A stretch of 64,000 nt of DNA from Sulfurifustis variabilis. GTDB taxonomy: Bacteria; Pseudomonadota; Gammaproteobacteria; Acidiferrobacterales; Sulfurifustaceae. The stretch is taken from assembly GCF_002355415.1 (NCBI RefSeq), contig NZ_AP014936.1, positions 2,480,001 to 2,544,000 on the forward strand, in the 5' to 3' direction. The position numbers and the translations under genes were made by a program. This document shows, piece after piece, positions 1 to 13,878 of the stretch. Numbering within the stretch: position 1 is the stretch's first letter; every line of letters begins with the position of its first letter. The notes below the pieces were generated by a model. It saw nothing but the letters and a program-made list of their open reading frames with translations. It had not been told where the DNA came from and searched no databases.

Positions 1-256
1 CGTCCAGGACCGTTGCCCACGGAAACAGAAAGGCGATCTCGAGATCGAAAATGATGAAGAGGATCGCCACGAGGTAGTAGCGCACGTCGAACTTCATGCG
101 CGTGTCCTCGAACGCCTCGAAGCCGCACTCGTACGGGGACAGCTTTCTGGGATCCGGCTTGTGGGGACCGAGGAACCGGCCGAGACTGATCATGACGACG
201 CCGAGGCCGAGGGCGACCAGCATGAAGATCAGGATCGGCACGTAGTTCTGCAGCAT
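1..256 (-). CDS. nuoA: NADH-quinone oxidoreductase subunit A (partial, N-terminal 85 residues)
   Basis: The reading frame starts at the ATG at 256-254 and runs off the left edge of the window. NuoA is a small three-helix membrane subunit of respiratory complex I. The visible protein starts [19 protein letters not shown], a first membrane helix. It contains the family motif [13 protein letters not shown] in the loop with the conserved acidic residues and cysteine, then [20 protein letters not shown], the second helix. A sigma-70-like promoter lies upstream at 304-333, so this is probably the first gene of a leftward nuo operon. The position next to secG and tRNA-Leu is a known proteobacterial arrangement. 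Confidence 0.95.
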   Translation of the reverse strand, partial: MLQNYVPILIFMLVALGLGVVMISLGRFLGPHKPDPRKLSPYECGFEAFEDTRMKFDVRYYLVAILFIIFDLEIAFLFPWATVLD

Positions 257-303
257 CGAGCCCCGCGCTCGTGGTTCAACCGGTGAATCGCAAAATGCCC
301 GCG

Positions 304-333
304 AGTCTAGGCCGCCGGTTTTCCAAAAGTCAA
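304..333 (-). promoter_or_regulatory. Probable sigma-70 promoter of the nuo operon
   Basis: Read on the minus strand, TTGACT (333-328) and TAGACT (309-304) are separated by 18 bases, and nuoA starts about 48 bases downstream. The assignment rests only on match to consensus and position. Confidence 0.55.
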
Positions 334-343
334 GACAACAAAG

Positions 344-380
344 GGCTTTAATGCTTGCGGCATCAAGGCTTTAACGCTTG
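344..380. repeat. Imperfect tandem 14-bp repeat upstream of the nuo promoter
   Basis: GGCTTTAATGCTTG at 344-357 recurs as GGCTTTAACGCTTG at 367-380 with one mismatch and a 23-bp period. It lies between the tRNA-Leu gene and the nuo promoter, just upstream of the -35 element. It could be a regulator binding site, but no regulator is identified. Confidence 0.4.
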
Positions 381-461
381 TGACCCTATAAGCGCAGCCT
401 ATGAGCGATCGCCGCGGAGACGAGACTCGCACCAACCCACGCGCGCGAGCTTCAGGACTGC

Positions 462-546
462 TGGTGCCGAAGGTGGGACTCGAACCCACACGGCTTGCGC
501 CACCGCCCCCTCAAGACGGCGTGTCTACCAATTTCACCACTTCGGC
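462..546 (-). tRNA. leuU: tRNA-Leu (anticodon GAG)
   Basis: On the minus strand an 85-nt class II tRNA starts GCCGAAGTGGTG and ends with an encoded CCA at 464-462. The anticodon stem CCGTC/GGCGG encloses loop TTGAGGG, so the anticodon is GAG. The T-arm reads GTGGGTTCGAGTCCCAC. The long variable arm and the closing acceptor stem GCCGAAG/CTTCGGC both fit tRNA-Leu. Its place between secG and the next operon matches the conserved secG-leuU order. Confidence 0.95.
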
Positions 547-589
547 GGTGAGAGAAAATTAAAACACGTTTGCCCGCGGGCGCGAAGAA

Positions 590-943
590 CTACTTCGGAA
601 CGTCGGGCACCGACGGCGCTGCGGGCGGCGGTTGCGGCACCGACGGCGTGCCGGCAGGCGGAGCCGCGGGCGCGGACGGCGCGATCTCGCGCGTCACGCT
701 GGCGGGCTCCGAAGGGCTCGACGCGAGATACGCGAGCGCAAGATTCGCGACGAAGAAAACGGTGGCCAGAACCGCCGTCGTGCGCGTGAGAAAGTTCGCG
801 GTGCCGCGGCTGCCGAACAACGTGGCCGACGCGCCGCTGCCGAACGCCGCACCCATGTCCGCGCCCTTGCCCTGCTGCAACAGCACGAGCACGATCAGCC
901 CGAGGCCGGCGAGGATGTCGATGACGATGATCAGCTCGCGCAT
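590..943 (-). CDS. secG: Preprotein translocase subunit SecG
   Basis: SecG is the small accessory subunit of the SecYEG channel in the inner membrane. The 117-residue protein starts MRELIIVIDILAGLGLIVL at the ATG at 943, preceded by a TAGGAG ribosome site. It has two membrane helices (about residues 2-20 and 53-73). Between them is the cytoplasmic loop LLQQGKGADMGAAFG, typical of SecG. The C-terminus is a long proline/alanine-rich tail, common in high-GC proteobacteria. It follows tpiA by 8 bases and is probably co-transcribed with it. Confidence 0.95.
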   Translation of the reverse strand: MRELIIVIDILAGLGLIVLVLLQQGKGADMGAAFGSGASATLFGSRGTANFLTRTTAVLATVFFVANLALAYLASSPSEPASVTREIAPSAPAAPPAGTPSVPQPPPAAPSVPDVPK

Positions 944-951
944 GCTCGCTC

Positions 952-1707
952 CTAGGCGGCGTGGCAGATGGCGAGGAACTCGTCGGCCTTGAGCGACGCG
1001 CCGCCGATGAGCCCGCCGTCGATGTCCGGCTGCCGGAAGAGCTCCGCGGCGTTGCCGCCTTTCACGCTGCCGCCGTACAGAATGCGGATTTTCCCGCCGA
1101 TGCCGGCGTTCCGCGACCTGATCCTGCCCCGGATGAACGCATGCACCTCCTGCGCCTGGTCGGGGGTCGCCGTGCGCCCGGTACCGATCGCCCAGACGGG
1201 CTCGTAGGCGATGACGGCGCGGGCCAGTCCGTCGACGCCGTGCTTGCCCATGACGGCATCGAGCTGACGCGCGACGACGGTCTCGGTGCGGTTCGACTCG
1301 CGCTCCTCGAGCGTCTCGCCGACGCACAGAATCGGGGTAAGACCGGCAGCCTGCGCCGCGCCGAACTTGTCCGCGACGATTTCGTCGCTCTCACCGTAAT
1401 AGGCGCGCCGCTCGGAATGGCCGACGATCACGTAGGTGCAGCCCAGATCCCGGAGCATGGGGCCGGACACCTCGCCCGTGTAGGCCCCCGACGCATGCGG
1501 GTCGAGATTTTGACCGCCCCAACCCACCTTCGTGCCTCCGAGCTTCTCGGCCACGAGCGGGATCAGGACGAAAGGCGGGCAGACGAGCACTTCGGCCGCG
1601 GCATTCGGTCGCAAACCGCGCACGATGCCGTCGACCAGCGCGGCCGCTTCGGCGCGTGTACCGTGCATTTTCCAGTTGCCTGCGACCAGCGGCCGGCGTT
1701 CCGACAT
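952..1707 (-). CDS. tpiA: Triosephosphate isomerase
   Basis: This enzyme interconverts glyceraldehyde-3-phosphate and dihydroxyacetone phosphate in glycolysis and gluconeogenesis. The 251-residue length is normal for the family. Catalytic residues are visible: the lysine in GNWKMHG near the N-terminus, the histidine in VIVGHSERR, and the glutamate in AYEPVWAIGTG. The phosphate-binding stretch ILYGGSVKGGNA is near the C-terminus. The ATG at 1707 follows a GGGAGGGT ribosome site. It lies between glmM and secG in the leftward housekeeping array. Confidence 0.97.
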   Translation of the reverse strand: MSERRPLVAGNWKMHGTRAEAAALVDGIVRGLRPNAAAEVLVCPPFVLIPLVAEKLGGTKVGWGGQNLDPHASGAYTGEVSGPMLRDLGCTYVIVGHSERRAYYGESDEIVADKFGAAQAAGLTPILCVGETLEERESNRTETVVARQLDAVMGKHGVDGLARAVIAYEPVWAIGTGRTATPDQAQEVHAFIRGRIRSRNAGIGGKIRILYGGSVKGGNAAELFRQPDIDGGLIGGASLKADEFLAICHAA

Positions 1708-1828
1708 CGACCCTCCCGGGAGCCCCGAAAAACGGGCGCGATGTTACCGGCCGGGGGGGCAGAAAGCAATGAGCGAGGTGCGGCGCGAACGGCACCGCGG
1801 GCGGGAATCGAGCGCGAGGACCGCCCGC

Positions 1829-3184
1829 CTACGCCGCCTGCTCGGCCGCCCGCCGCACGGTGTCGGCGAGCTGATGGGACAGTCGCTCGACCAGACGCAT
1901 GTCGGCGCCCTCGACCATCACGCGAATGACCGGCTCGGTGCCCGAAGCGCGCAGAACCACGCGGCCGCGGCCGGCAAGCTCGCGCTCGACCTCCTTGACC
2001 GCGCCCTGCACGAGTGTCGAGGCGTTGAGGTCGAACCGCCGCGTGGTGCGCACGTTCACCATGTGCTGCGGGTAGACGTCCATGCCCGAGCGCAGCTCCG
2101 CCAGCGGCTTGCCCGCGCGCACCGCCGCCGACAGGACCTGCAGCGCCGCGATGATTCCGTCGCCGGTCGTCAACATGTCGAGGCAGATGATGTGCCCCGA
2201 CGTCTCGCCGCCCAGGTCCCAGCCGTTTTCCACCAGCGCGCCCATGACGTAGCGATCGCCGACCGCCGCGCGTACGAAGGGGATTCCGAGCTGACGGCAG
2301 GCAAGCTCCAGGCCGAAGTTGCTCATGAGCGTGCCGACGAGACCGCCCCGGAACTGCCCGTTCCTGAGCCGGTCGAGCGCGATGACGTAGAGCAGCTGAT
2401 CGCCGTCCACGACCGCACCGGTGGCGTCGACCATCACGACGCGGTCTCCGTCGCCGTCCAGGGCGACCCCGACGTCGGCCTTCGCCTCGAGCACGGCGCG
2501 GGCAAGCGTTTCCGGATGCGTCGAGCCGCAGTCGCGATTGATGTTGAAGCCGTCCGGCTCGGTGGCGATCGCGATGACCTCCGCCCCGAGCTCGCTGAAG
2601 ACGTGCGGCGCGACGTTGTAGGCGGCGCCGTTCGCGCAATCGACCACGATCTTCAGCCCGTCGAGCGAAAGGCGGTGCGGGAACGTGCTCTTGCAGAACT
2701 CGATGTACCGTCCGCCGGCATCGTCGTAGCGCTTTGCCTTGCCGAGCTTGGCAGAGGACACCGTCTTGAGCGGCTCCTGCATCGCCTCTTCGATCGCGAG
2801 CTCGACGTCGTCGGGAAGCTTCGTTCCCTCCGAGGAGAAGAACTTGATGCCGTTGTCGTCGTACGGGTTGTGGGACGCCGAGATGACGATCCCGGCGCGT
2901 GCGCGCGATGTGCGCGTAAGGTAAGCGATGCCGGGCGTCGGCATGGGTCCGAGCAGACGGATGTCGATGCCGGCTGCCGAGAGGCCCGACTCGAGGGCCG
3001 ATTCGAGGAGGTACCCGGACACCCGCGTGTCCTTGCCGATCACGATCTTTCCCGGATCGTTGCCCTTGCGGCCGAGCACCCTCCCTGCCGCCCACCCGAG
3101 CTTGAGGACGAGCTCCGGCGTGATCGGTTCCTCGCCCACGCGGCCGCGGATGCCGTCGGTGCCGAAGTACTTGCGCTTCTTCAT
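1829..3184 (-). CDS. glmM: Phosphoglucosamine mutase
   Basis: GlmM converts glucosamine-6-phosphate to glucosamine-1-phosphate for UDP-GlcNAc, peptidoglycan and LPS synthesis in the cytosol. The 451-residue protein opens with [13 protein letters not shown]. It carries the phosphoserine active-site loop [13 protein letters not shown] near residue 100 and the metal-binding loop ALDGDGDRV near residue 240. The C-terminal phosphate-binding loop [12 protein letters not shown] is also present. Its start overlaps the folP stop by four bases (ATGA), indicating translational coupling. The ftsH-folP-glmM order is standard in gammaproteobacteria. Confidence 0.97.
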   Translation of the reverse strand: MKKRKYFGTDGIRGRVGEEPITPELVLKLGWAAGRVLGRKGNDPGKIVIGKDTRVSGYLLESALESGLSAAGIDIRLLGPMPTPGIAYLTRTSRARAGIVISASHNPYDDNGIKFFSSEGTKLPDDVELAIEEAMQEPLKTVSSAKLGKAKRYDDAGGRYIEFCKSTFPHRLSLDGLKIVVDCANGAAYNVAPHVFSELGAEVIAIATEPDGFNINRDCGSTHPETLARAVLEAKADVGVALDGDGDRVVMVDATGAVVDGDQLLYVIALDRLRNGQFRGGLVGTLMSNFGLELACRQLGIPFVRAAVGDRYVMGALVENGWDLGGETSGHIICLDMLTTGDGIIAALQVLSAAVRAGKPLAELRSGMDVYPQHMVNVRTTRRFDLNASTLVQGAVKEVERELAGRGRVVLRASGTEPVIRVMVEGADMRLVERLSHQLADTVRRAAEQAA

Positions 3185-4032
3185 GTCGCTACTGCCCCGT
3201 CGTTGTTCTGTGGATAGACCGCCTCGAGCATCCGCACCGCCTGGACGGTCGGCGCGACATCGTGCACCCGGAGGACGCGCGCGCCGTTCGACACGGCCAT
3301 GAGCGCCAGCGCGATGCCGGGATACAGCCGCTTTTCGACGGGCAGGCCCAGCAACTTGCCGATCATCGACTTGCGGGAGAGCCCGACCAGGAGCGGGACA
3401 CCCAGTCGCCGCAGTTCCCCGAGGTTTCGCAGTAAGTCTAGATTATGCTCGACCGTCTTGCCGAAGCCGAAGCCCGGGTCGACGAGCACGCGCGTGCGGG
3501 GGATGCCCGCGCGCTCGGCCGCCTCGATGCGGGAGACCAGGAACTCCCGGACCTCCCGGACGACGTCCGCGTAGCGCGGGTCGACCTGCATGGTGGCGGG
3601 TTCGCCCTGCATGTGCATCAGGCACACGGGTACCCGGAGGTCGGCCGCCGCCTGGAGTGCGCCGGGGAGCCGAAGTGCCCGCACATCATTTATGGCACCG
3701 GCCCCGGCCGCCACCGCCGCGCGCATGACCTCCGGCTTCGACGTGTCTACCGAGATCGGCACGGGGAGCTCCCTCGCGCACGCCTCGATCACCGGCACCA
3801 CGCGCTCGATCTCTTCCTGCGCCGACACCTGGCGGGCACCGGGCCGTGTCGACTCCCCGCCGATGTCCAGGATATCGGCACCCTCTTCGACCATTTGACT
3901 CGCCCGGGCAAGGGCCGCGTCCGGGCCAAAAAAAACACCCCCGTCCGAGAAGGAATCGGGGGTGACGTTCAGTATGCCCATGACCGCGGTGCGGGAGAGG
4001 TCGAGCGCCCGCCCCCCGCAGTCGAGGATCAT
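3181..4032 (-). CDS. folP: Dihydropteroate synthase
   Basis: FolP condenses p-aminobenzoate with 6-hydroxymethyl-dihydropterin diphosphate to make dihydropteroate; it is the sulfonamide target. The 283-residue protein has the two signature blocks: [14 protein letters not shown] near residue 20 and [13 protein letters not shown] near residue 55. The pterin-binding [10 protein letters not shown] is near residue 180, and the C-terminal RVHDVAPT completes the barrel. It sits 4 bases downstream of ftsH and overlaps glmM by four bases, so the three genes are probably one transcript. Confidence 0.97.
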   Translation of the reverse strand: MILDCGGRALDLSRTAVMGILNVTPDSFSDGGVFFGPDAALARASQMVEEGADILDIGGESTRPGARQVSAQEEIERVVPVIEACARELPVPISVDTSKPEVMRAAVAAGAGAINDVRALRLPGALQAAADLRVPVCLMHMQGEPATMQVDPRYADVVREVREFLVSRIEAAERAGIPRTRVLVDPGFGFGKTVEHNLDLLRNLGELRRLGVPLLVGLSRKSMIGKLLGLPVEKRLYPGIALALMAVSNGARVLRVHDVAPTVQAVRMLEAVYPQNNDGAVAT

Positions 4033-4036
4033 GCGC

Positions 4037-5953
<1,917 letters not shown>

Positions 5954-6089
5954 AGCCGACCTCTACGAGAGAAACAACGAGTTTCCGAAAAGAGCGCGCG
6001 TCCGCCTATTCTGCTACGCGCCCACCGCCGGAACAATGACGCTGCCCGCCGCGCATCCGCGACATCGCGCCGCACCCCGGCGTGGAACA

Positions 6090-6710
6090 TCAGGGGCGAC
6101 GGCCCCGACCCAGCAGATAAACCTCTCGGCTCTCGCCGCGTGAGGCCTTCGGCTTGCGCGTCAGGACTCGTTCGAAACGCCTCAGCATCTGCTGGTGCAG
6201 CTCCTTAAACCCCTCGCCCTGAAAGGTTTTCAGCAGCAGGTCACCCCCGGCACGCAGGGCTTGGTCCGCAAAATCCAGTGCGAGTTCCGACAGCCCCATG
6301 CTGCGCGCCTGGTCGGCCGCCGCTATCCCGCTGATATTGGGGGCCATGTCGCTGATTACAAGGTCGACGCGCTGCCCGCCGAGCCGCTCCTTCAGCGAGT
6401 CTAGCACCGCGGCGTCTGCGAAATCGCCCTGGATGAACTCGACACCGGGAATCTCGGCCATCGGCAGCAGATCGAGGGCGACCACGCGGCCGCCCGGCAG
6501 GACACGTCGCACGGCGTACTCGGACCATCCACCCGGTGCCGCACCCAAATCGACGACGACCATCCCCGCCCGGAACAGGCGGTCGCGCCGGTCGATCTCC
6601 TCGAGCTTGTAGATCGCCCGCGAGCGCGCGCCTTCCTTCCGGGCCCGCTTGACGAACGGGTCCTTGTGCTGGCGATCGAGCCAGGCGCGGCTGCTCTTGG
6701 TGCGCGGCAT
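6090..6710 (-). CDS. rlmE: 23S rRNA (uridine-2'-O)-methyltransferase RlmE (FtsJ/RrmJ)
   Basis: RlmE methylates the 2'-OH of U2552 in 23S rRNA using S-adenosylmethionine, a late step in large-subunit assembly. The ATG at 6710 gives a 206-residue protein starting MPRTKSSRAWLDRQHKDPFV, the usual family start. An upstream in-frame ATG at 6758 would add 16 residues with no family match. The SAM-binding motif is VVDLGAAPGGWSEYAV. The catalytic K-D-K-E set is represented by YKLEEID, SDMAPN, LLKTFQGEG and SREVYL. A 136-base gap separates it from ftsH. Confidence 0.95.
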   Translation of the reverse strand: MPRTKSSRAWLDRQHKDPFVKRARKEGARSRAIYKLEEIDRRDRLFRAGMVVVDLGAAPGGWSEYAVRRVLPGGRVVALDLLPMAEIPGVEFIQGDFADAAVLDSLKERLGGQRVDLVISDMAPNISGIAAADQARSMGLSELALDFADQALRAGGDLLLKTFQGEGFKELHQQMLRRFERVLTRKPKASRGESREVYLLGRGRRP

Positions 6711-6845
6711 CAGGCGACCAGGGCCCGGGAAGAGAGGCTCGGACAAACGCGGATGCACGCCGTTGGCGAACAGGCCGAGCGGATCGGGACCAAGGATATG
6801 CCTCGCTTCCTGTCTCCGGCCCTCGTGAGGCGGCCGGGCCCGTGC

Positions 6846-7318
6846 TCACACGTACCGGATATCGAGGATCTCGTACTGGCGTTGCCCGCCGGGCACCTGC
6901 ACGTCGACGACATCGCCCTGCTCCTTGCCGATCAGCGCCCGGGCGATCGGCGAGCTCACCGATATCTTCCCCGCCGTGATGTCGGCTTCGTGGTCGCCGA
7001 CGATCTGGTAGGTCACCTGCTGGCCGTTGTGCTCGTCCATGAGGTCGAGCGTGGCGCCGAAGACGACCTTGCCGTTCGCCCGGACGGTGGTCGGGTCGAT
7101 CACCTGGGCGTGGGCCAGCTTGTGCTCGAGCTCCTTGATCCGGCCTTCGATGAAGCCCTGCTGCTCCTTGGCCGCGTGGTATTCCGCGTTCTCCGAGAGG
7201 TCCCCGTGCGCCCGCGCCTCCGCGATCGCCTGGATGATGCGCGGGCGCTCGACGCTCTTGAGCCGGTTGAGCTCGGCCTTCAGCTTTTCCGCGCCGGCAA
7301 CGGTCATCGGGACCTTGT

Positions 7319-7322
<4 letters not shown>
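6846..7322 (-). CDS. greA: Transcription elongation factor GreA
   Basis: GreA inserts a coiled coil into the RNA polymerase secondary channel and stimulates cleavage of backtracked transcripts. The 158-residue length is canonical. The N-terminal coiled coil includes [25 protein letters not shown], whose acidic tip carries the catalytic D and E. The C-terminal FKBP-like domain includes [18 protein letters not shown]. Its start codon overlaps the carB stop by four bases, so it is translationally coupled to carAB, a frequent arrangement. Confidence 0.97.
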
Positions 7323-10546
<3,224 letters not shown>

Positions 10547-10565
10547 GCCGGTGATCTTCGTCTGC

Positions 10566-11747
10566 TTAAAGTGATGCGCGGGAGGCGGTCGCGGTCTCGG
10601 CGACCGCCGGCACGGCGGCGCGGCTCTCCATGAGCCGCATGAAACGGTCGAACAGTGGCAGGATGTCGTGCGGGCCGGGGCTCGCCTCGGGGTGACCCTG
10701 AAAGCAGAAGGCCGGCGCATCGGTGCGCTCGAGACCCTGGATCGAGCCGTCGAAGAGCGAGCGGTGCGTCACGCGCAGGTTCGCCGGCAGGCTGGACTCG
10801 TCGACCGCGAACCCGTGGTTCTGGCTCGTGATCATCACGCGCCCGGTATCGATGTCGAGCACCGGGTGGTTTGCGCCGTGATGTCCGAACTTCATCTTTA
10901 TGGTACGCGCGCCCGAAGCGAGCCCGAGGAGCTGGTGCCCGAGACAGATCCCGAAGACCGGAACGCCGGTATCGACGATCGCGCGGATCGCCTCCACGGC
11001 GTAGGCGCACGGCTCAGGGTCGCCGGGTCCGTTGGACAGGAACACGCCGTCCGGCGCGAGCCGCAGCACGTCCGCCGCCGGCGTGGTCGCCGGGACGATC
11101 GTGAGCCGGCAGCCGCGCTCCACGAGCATGCGCAGGATGTTGCGCTTGACGCCGTAATCGTATGCGACGACGTGGAACCGCGGCGCCGCCGCGCGAACGA
11201 AACCTTCGCCCAGCGCCCAGCCGCCCGCCTCCCACGCGTAGGGTTTCTTCGTGGAAACGACTTTCGCGAGATCCATGCCCTTCAAGCCGGGAAAGGCCCG
11301 CGCTCGCTCGACAGCCGCTTTCCTGTCGAGCTTCTGGCTCTTGCCCGCCGCGAGCAGGCATCCGTTCTGGGCGCCCTTGTCCCGAAGCAGCCGCGTCAGG
11401 CGTCGTGTGTCGATGCCGGCGATGGCGACGAGGCGATGGCGCAGGAGAAAGTCGGTCAAGGACTCGGTCGCGCGGAAGTTGCTCGCGCGCGGAGGCAGGT
11501 CGCGGATGATGAGGCCCGCCGCGTAAGCCCGCTCGGCCTCCATGTCCTCCGGGTTCGCCCCGGTGTTGCCGATGTGGGGGTACGTCAGGGTGACGAGCTG
11601 CTTGTAGTAAGAAGGGTCCGTCAGTATCTCCTGATACCCCGTCATCGCGGTGTTGAACACCACTTCCCCGACGGCCTCCCCGGGAATGCCGATGGACTCC
11701 CCGTAGAACAGGGAACCATCTTCCAGGGCCAACAGGGCGGACGGCAT
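10566..11747 (-). CDS. carA: Carbamoyl-phosphate synthase small (glutaminase) subunit
   Basis: CarA hydrolyses glutamine and channels ammonia to CarB. The ATG at 11747 yields 393 residues starting [20 protein letters not shown], matching the family N-terminus. An in-frame ATG at 11807 would add 20 residues with no family match. The class I amidotransferase triad is visible: Cys in [14 protein letters not shown], then His and Glu in [14 protein letters not shown]. An intrinsic terminator-like hairpin lies between the apparent promoter and this start, suggesting attenuation. Confidence 0.96.
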   Translation of the reverse strand: MPSALLALEDGSLFYGESIGIPGEAVGEVVFNTAMTGYQEILTDPSYYKQLVTLTYPHIGNTGANPEDMEAERAYAAGLIIRDLPPRASNFRATESLTDFLLRHRLVAIAGIDTRRLTRLLRDKGAQNGCLLAAGKSQKLDRKAAVERARAFPGLKGMDLAKVVSTKKPYAWEAGGWALGEGFVRAAAPRFHVVAYDYGVKRNILRMLVERGCRLTIVPATTPAADVLRLAPDGVFLSNGPGDPEPCAYAVEAIRAIVDTGVPVFGICLGHQLLGLASGARTIKMKFGHHGANHPVLDIDTGRVMITSQNHGFAVDESSLPANLRVTHRSLFDGSIQGLERTDAPAFCFQGHPEASPGPHDILPLFDRFMRLMESRAAVPAVAETATASRASL

Positions 11748-11773
11748 CAGCGATAGATCCGGAGCGTGCGCGC

Positions 11774-11801
11774 AAAAACGGGAGCAGTCCCCCGCTCCCG
11801 T
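11774..11801 (-). terminator. Intrinsic terminator-like hairpin in the carAB leader (putative attenuator)
   Basis: On the minus strand ACGGGAGC and GCTCCCGT form a perfect 8-bp stem around an 8-base loop, followed directly by TTTTT. It lies about 25 bases after the predicted transcription start and about 27 bases before the carA ATG. It could attenuate carAB, or it could terminate read-through from the outer-membrane gene upstream. Confidence 0.65.
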
Positions 11802-11830
11802 AGTCATTTCTTAGCTCGGCTAGGCATCGC

Positions 11831-11859
11831 ATTCTACGTGCCGGAGAGCTTCAGATCAA
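11831..11859 (-). promoter_or_regulatory. Probable sigma-70 promoter of carAB
   Basis: On the minus strand TTGATC (11859-11854) and TAGAAT (11836-11831) are spaced by exactly 17 bases. Transcription would start near 11824, giving a leader of about 77 bases that contains the terminator-like hairpin. Confidence 0.65.
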
Positions 11860-12052
11860 CGCACGCCCGCTTGCCCTGGCGCAGTCCTGGGAAGGCGGGC
11901 GTCGAGATGCGGGTGGGCTTCCTGGTCCGCTTCGCCGCCTGCTTCCTGGCCGACGCTATCGGCAGAAGAAGCGGTATCCGCTTCGGGTCGCGCCGCCCGG
12001 GACGAAGACCGGGCCGGGTTCGCGGGTCCGGTCGCCGTTGCCAGGCCGCTGT

Positions 12053-12589
12053 TCAGAAGCGGAACTCGATGCTGACCGAGCCGCCGGTGATCGACTCGTC
12101 GGTGGCAAAGTCCTCCACGCCGACGAACTGCTCGATCTCGCCTCGAACCGCGACGTTGGCGTTGAACGCATAGGAAATCCCCAGCGCCCAGGCGAGCCCG
12201 CTGCTGCTTTCCGTCGCGATCGTCGTTCCGGAAACGATCAGATCCGTGTCGAAAGAGTACGCGCCGATCTTGCCGAAGAATCCGAAGCCGCCGCTGGGCG
12301 GCTCGCCGCGGTACCCGACATAGGCGGCGAGACCACCCGCCTCGAACCCGGCCGGCGCCCCGTCCGCGTCGGTCTCCCCCAGGTTTACGGTAGCGGCCTC
12401 GACGAACACGCCGCTCTCGGCGTAATACCCGGCGAAGATCTTGTAGCCGCTGGAATTGTCGAGATCGCTATAGTCGTAAGAACTGTTGCTCACCCCCGCT
12501 CCGACAAAGAATCCCGCCTCGGCGGTGGTCGTGAGCAGAATACCGATCAGGAACGCCAGCGCCGCGTTTGCCGCGTTTCTTCTATTCAC
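12053..12589 (-). CDS. Small outer-membrane beta-barrel protein (OmpA-like/porin-like)
   Basis: The 178-residue protein has a signal peptide with a probable cleavage after TTTAEA near residue 25. It continues as alternating hydrophobic and polar strands rich in Gly, Tyr and Phe, such as GFFVGAGVSNSSYDYSDL and GGLAAYVGYRG. It ends in SVSIEFRF, with the C-terminal phenylalanine recognised by the BAM machinery. The length suits an 8-stranded barrel of the OmpA/OmpW type. Function is unknown. It lies in the block separating carA from dapB. Confidence 0.7.
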   Translation of the reverse strand: MNRRNAANAALAFLIGILLTTTAEAGFFVGAGVSNSSYDYSDLDNSSGYKIFAGYYAESGVFVEAATVNLGETDADGAPAGFEAGGLAAYVGYRGEPPSGGFGFFGKIGAYSFDTDLIVSGTTIATESSSGLAWALGISYAFNANVAVRGEIEQFVGVEDFATDESITGGSVSIEFRF

Positions 12590-12758
12590 GGAATGCCTCC
12601 CTCTGTTATTTATATTGGTTACCGTCGTCGTAACGAGCTTGTACCCGCCTATCGTCCCCCTTTCCGGGAGCCCCTGACGAGTCCGGGGTTATATACCGTG
12701 CTTTTACCCCGTCGGCAACGACGCCGGCGACTTCAACGGTTCCGGTTTTCGGCGTCGG

Positions 12759-13775
12759 CTAACCGCGTGTCGCGCGGCCGCGCAGGACTGCCGCTGCAGC
12801 GGCGCCGACACCCAATGCCACGAGGCTCGCGGCGACCGGGTGCAGGCGCGCGCGGGTGTAGACGCTTCGCTCGAATACGTGCTGGTCGGCGTAGCGGCTG
12901 CGCTCGTGACCGTCCTCGCGCGGTTCGTAAAGGTTGTTCTCTTCGCGAGGAGCGGAAGGCTCGTCGGTCTGTTGAAGATACGTCATCGTCCGCTCCATGA
13001 CCTTGTCCGTCAGGCGCGGAAACAACATTCCGAGGGTTGAGATCAGGCGGCCCCCGCCACCCACCACGATGTCCCGAACCGGGTGCTCGGCCGCATGCAG
13101 GATCGCGTCGGCCACCAGGTCGGGGGCGTAGATCGGCGGCGGGTTCTTCGGCGCCACGGGCAGGTAGTTCTTGGCGTGGCGCATGTAGGGGGTATCGATG
13201 GCGCTCGGCTTGATCAGCGTGACGGAAACCGGCGCACCGTCCCGCTCGAGCTCCATGCGCAGCGCGACCGTGAATGCCTTGACCGCGCTCTTCGACGCCG
13301 AGTAGATCCCCTGGACGGGTATCGCGCGGTCCGACAGCACGCTGCCGATGTTGACGATCGCGCCACCCCGTTCCCGCAGGTGGTCCGCGGCGATGCGCGA
13401 GCCGTAGACCACACCCCAGTAGTTGGTATCGAACAGCCGGCGCTGATCCTCGATCGTGACGTCCTCGACGTCGCCGTAGATCGACACCGCCGCCCCGTTC
13501 ACCCAGGTGTCGAAGCCGCCGTACCGGCGTATGGCGGCATCGGCGATGCGGCGCACGTCCTCTTCCCGACCCACGTCCGCGACGACGTGGATCGCCTCGC
13601 CGCCCTTCGCGCGGATCTCGTCGCAGAGATCCTTCAGCACCTGTTCGTTGCGCGCGGCAAGCACCAGGCGCGCTCCGCGCCGTGCTGCGGCTCGCGCGGT
13701 CACGAGACCGATCCCGCTCGATGCCCCCGTGATCACCATCACCTGCCGGTCGAGCGCCTTCAGCTTCGCGCGCAT
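12759..13775 (-). CDS. Short-chain dehydrogenase/reductase with C-terminal membrane tail
   Basis: This NAD(P)-dependent oxidoreductase has the Rossmann motif TGASSGIG near residue 16 and the active-site YSASK about 140 residues later. The structural NAG motif appears as NGA. The ATG at 13775 has an excellent AAGGAGGGTGAC ribosome site, giving 338 residues, longer than a classical SDR of about 250. The extra C-terminus is charged and then hydrophobic (VAASLVALGVGAAAAAVL), suggesting tail anchoring. The substrate cannot be inferred. It belongs with neither carAB nor dapB by known pathway. Confidence 0.85.
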   Translation of the reverse strand: MRAKLKALDRQVMVITGASSGIGLVTARAAARRGARLVLAARNEQVLKDLCDEIRAKGGEAIHVVADVGREEDVRRIADAAIRRYGGFDTWVNGAAVSIYGDVEDVTIEDQRRLFDTNYWGVVYGSRIAADHLRERGGAIVNIGSVLSDRAIPVQGIYSASKSAVKAFTVALRMELERDGAPVSVTLIKPSAIDTPYMRHAKNYLPVAPKNPPPIYAPDLVADAILHAAEHPVRDIVVGGGGRLISTLGMLFPRLTDKVMERTMTYLQQTDEPSAPREENNLYEPREDGHERSRYADQHVFERSVYTRARLHPVAASLVALGVGAAAAAVLRGRATRG

Positions 13776-13878
13776 GTCACCCTCCTTGTGAACGTGGCGA
13801 ACTTCCGGTTGGACCACCGCCGGTTCGGTTCATTCGAATCCGGGAGCAAGACCCTCCGGTCGACGCCACTAAGCGCCG

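Larger units (their letters stand above)
11748..12052. other. Intergenic carAB control region
   Basis: About 305 bases carry no convincing gene. On the minus strand the region holds a promoter-like pair (11831-11859) and a terminator-like hairpin (11774-11801) ahead of carA. From about 11860 to 12052 I see no further recognisable signal. Confidence 0.6.

Noticed and set aside
6711-6845. Possible yhbY-like RNA-binding gene between greA and rlmE
   Set aside because: The usual neighbour is expected here, but only 135 bases are available and no family sequence is present on either strand.
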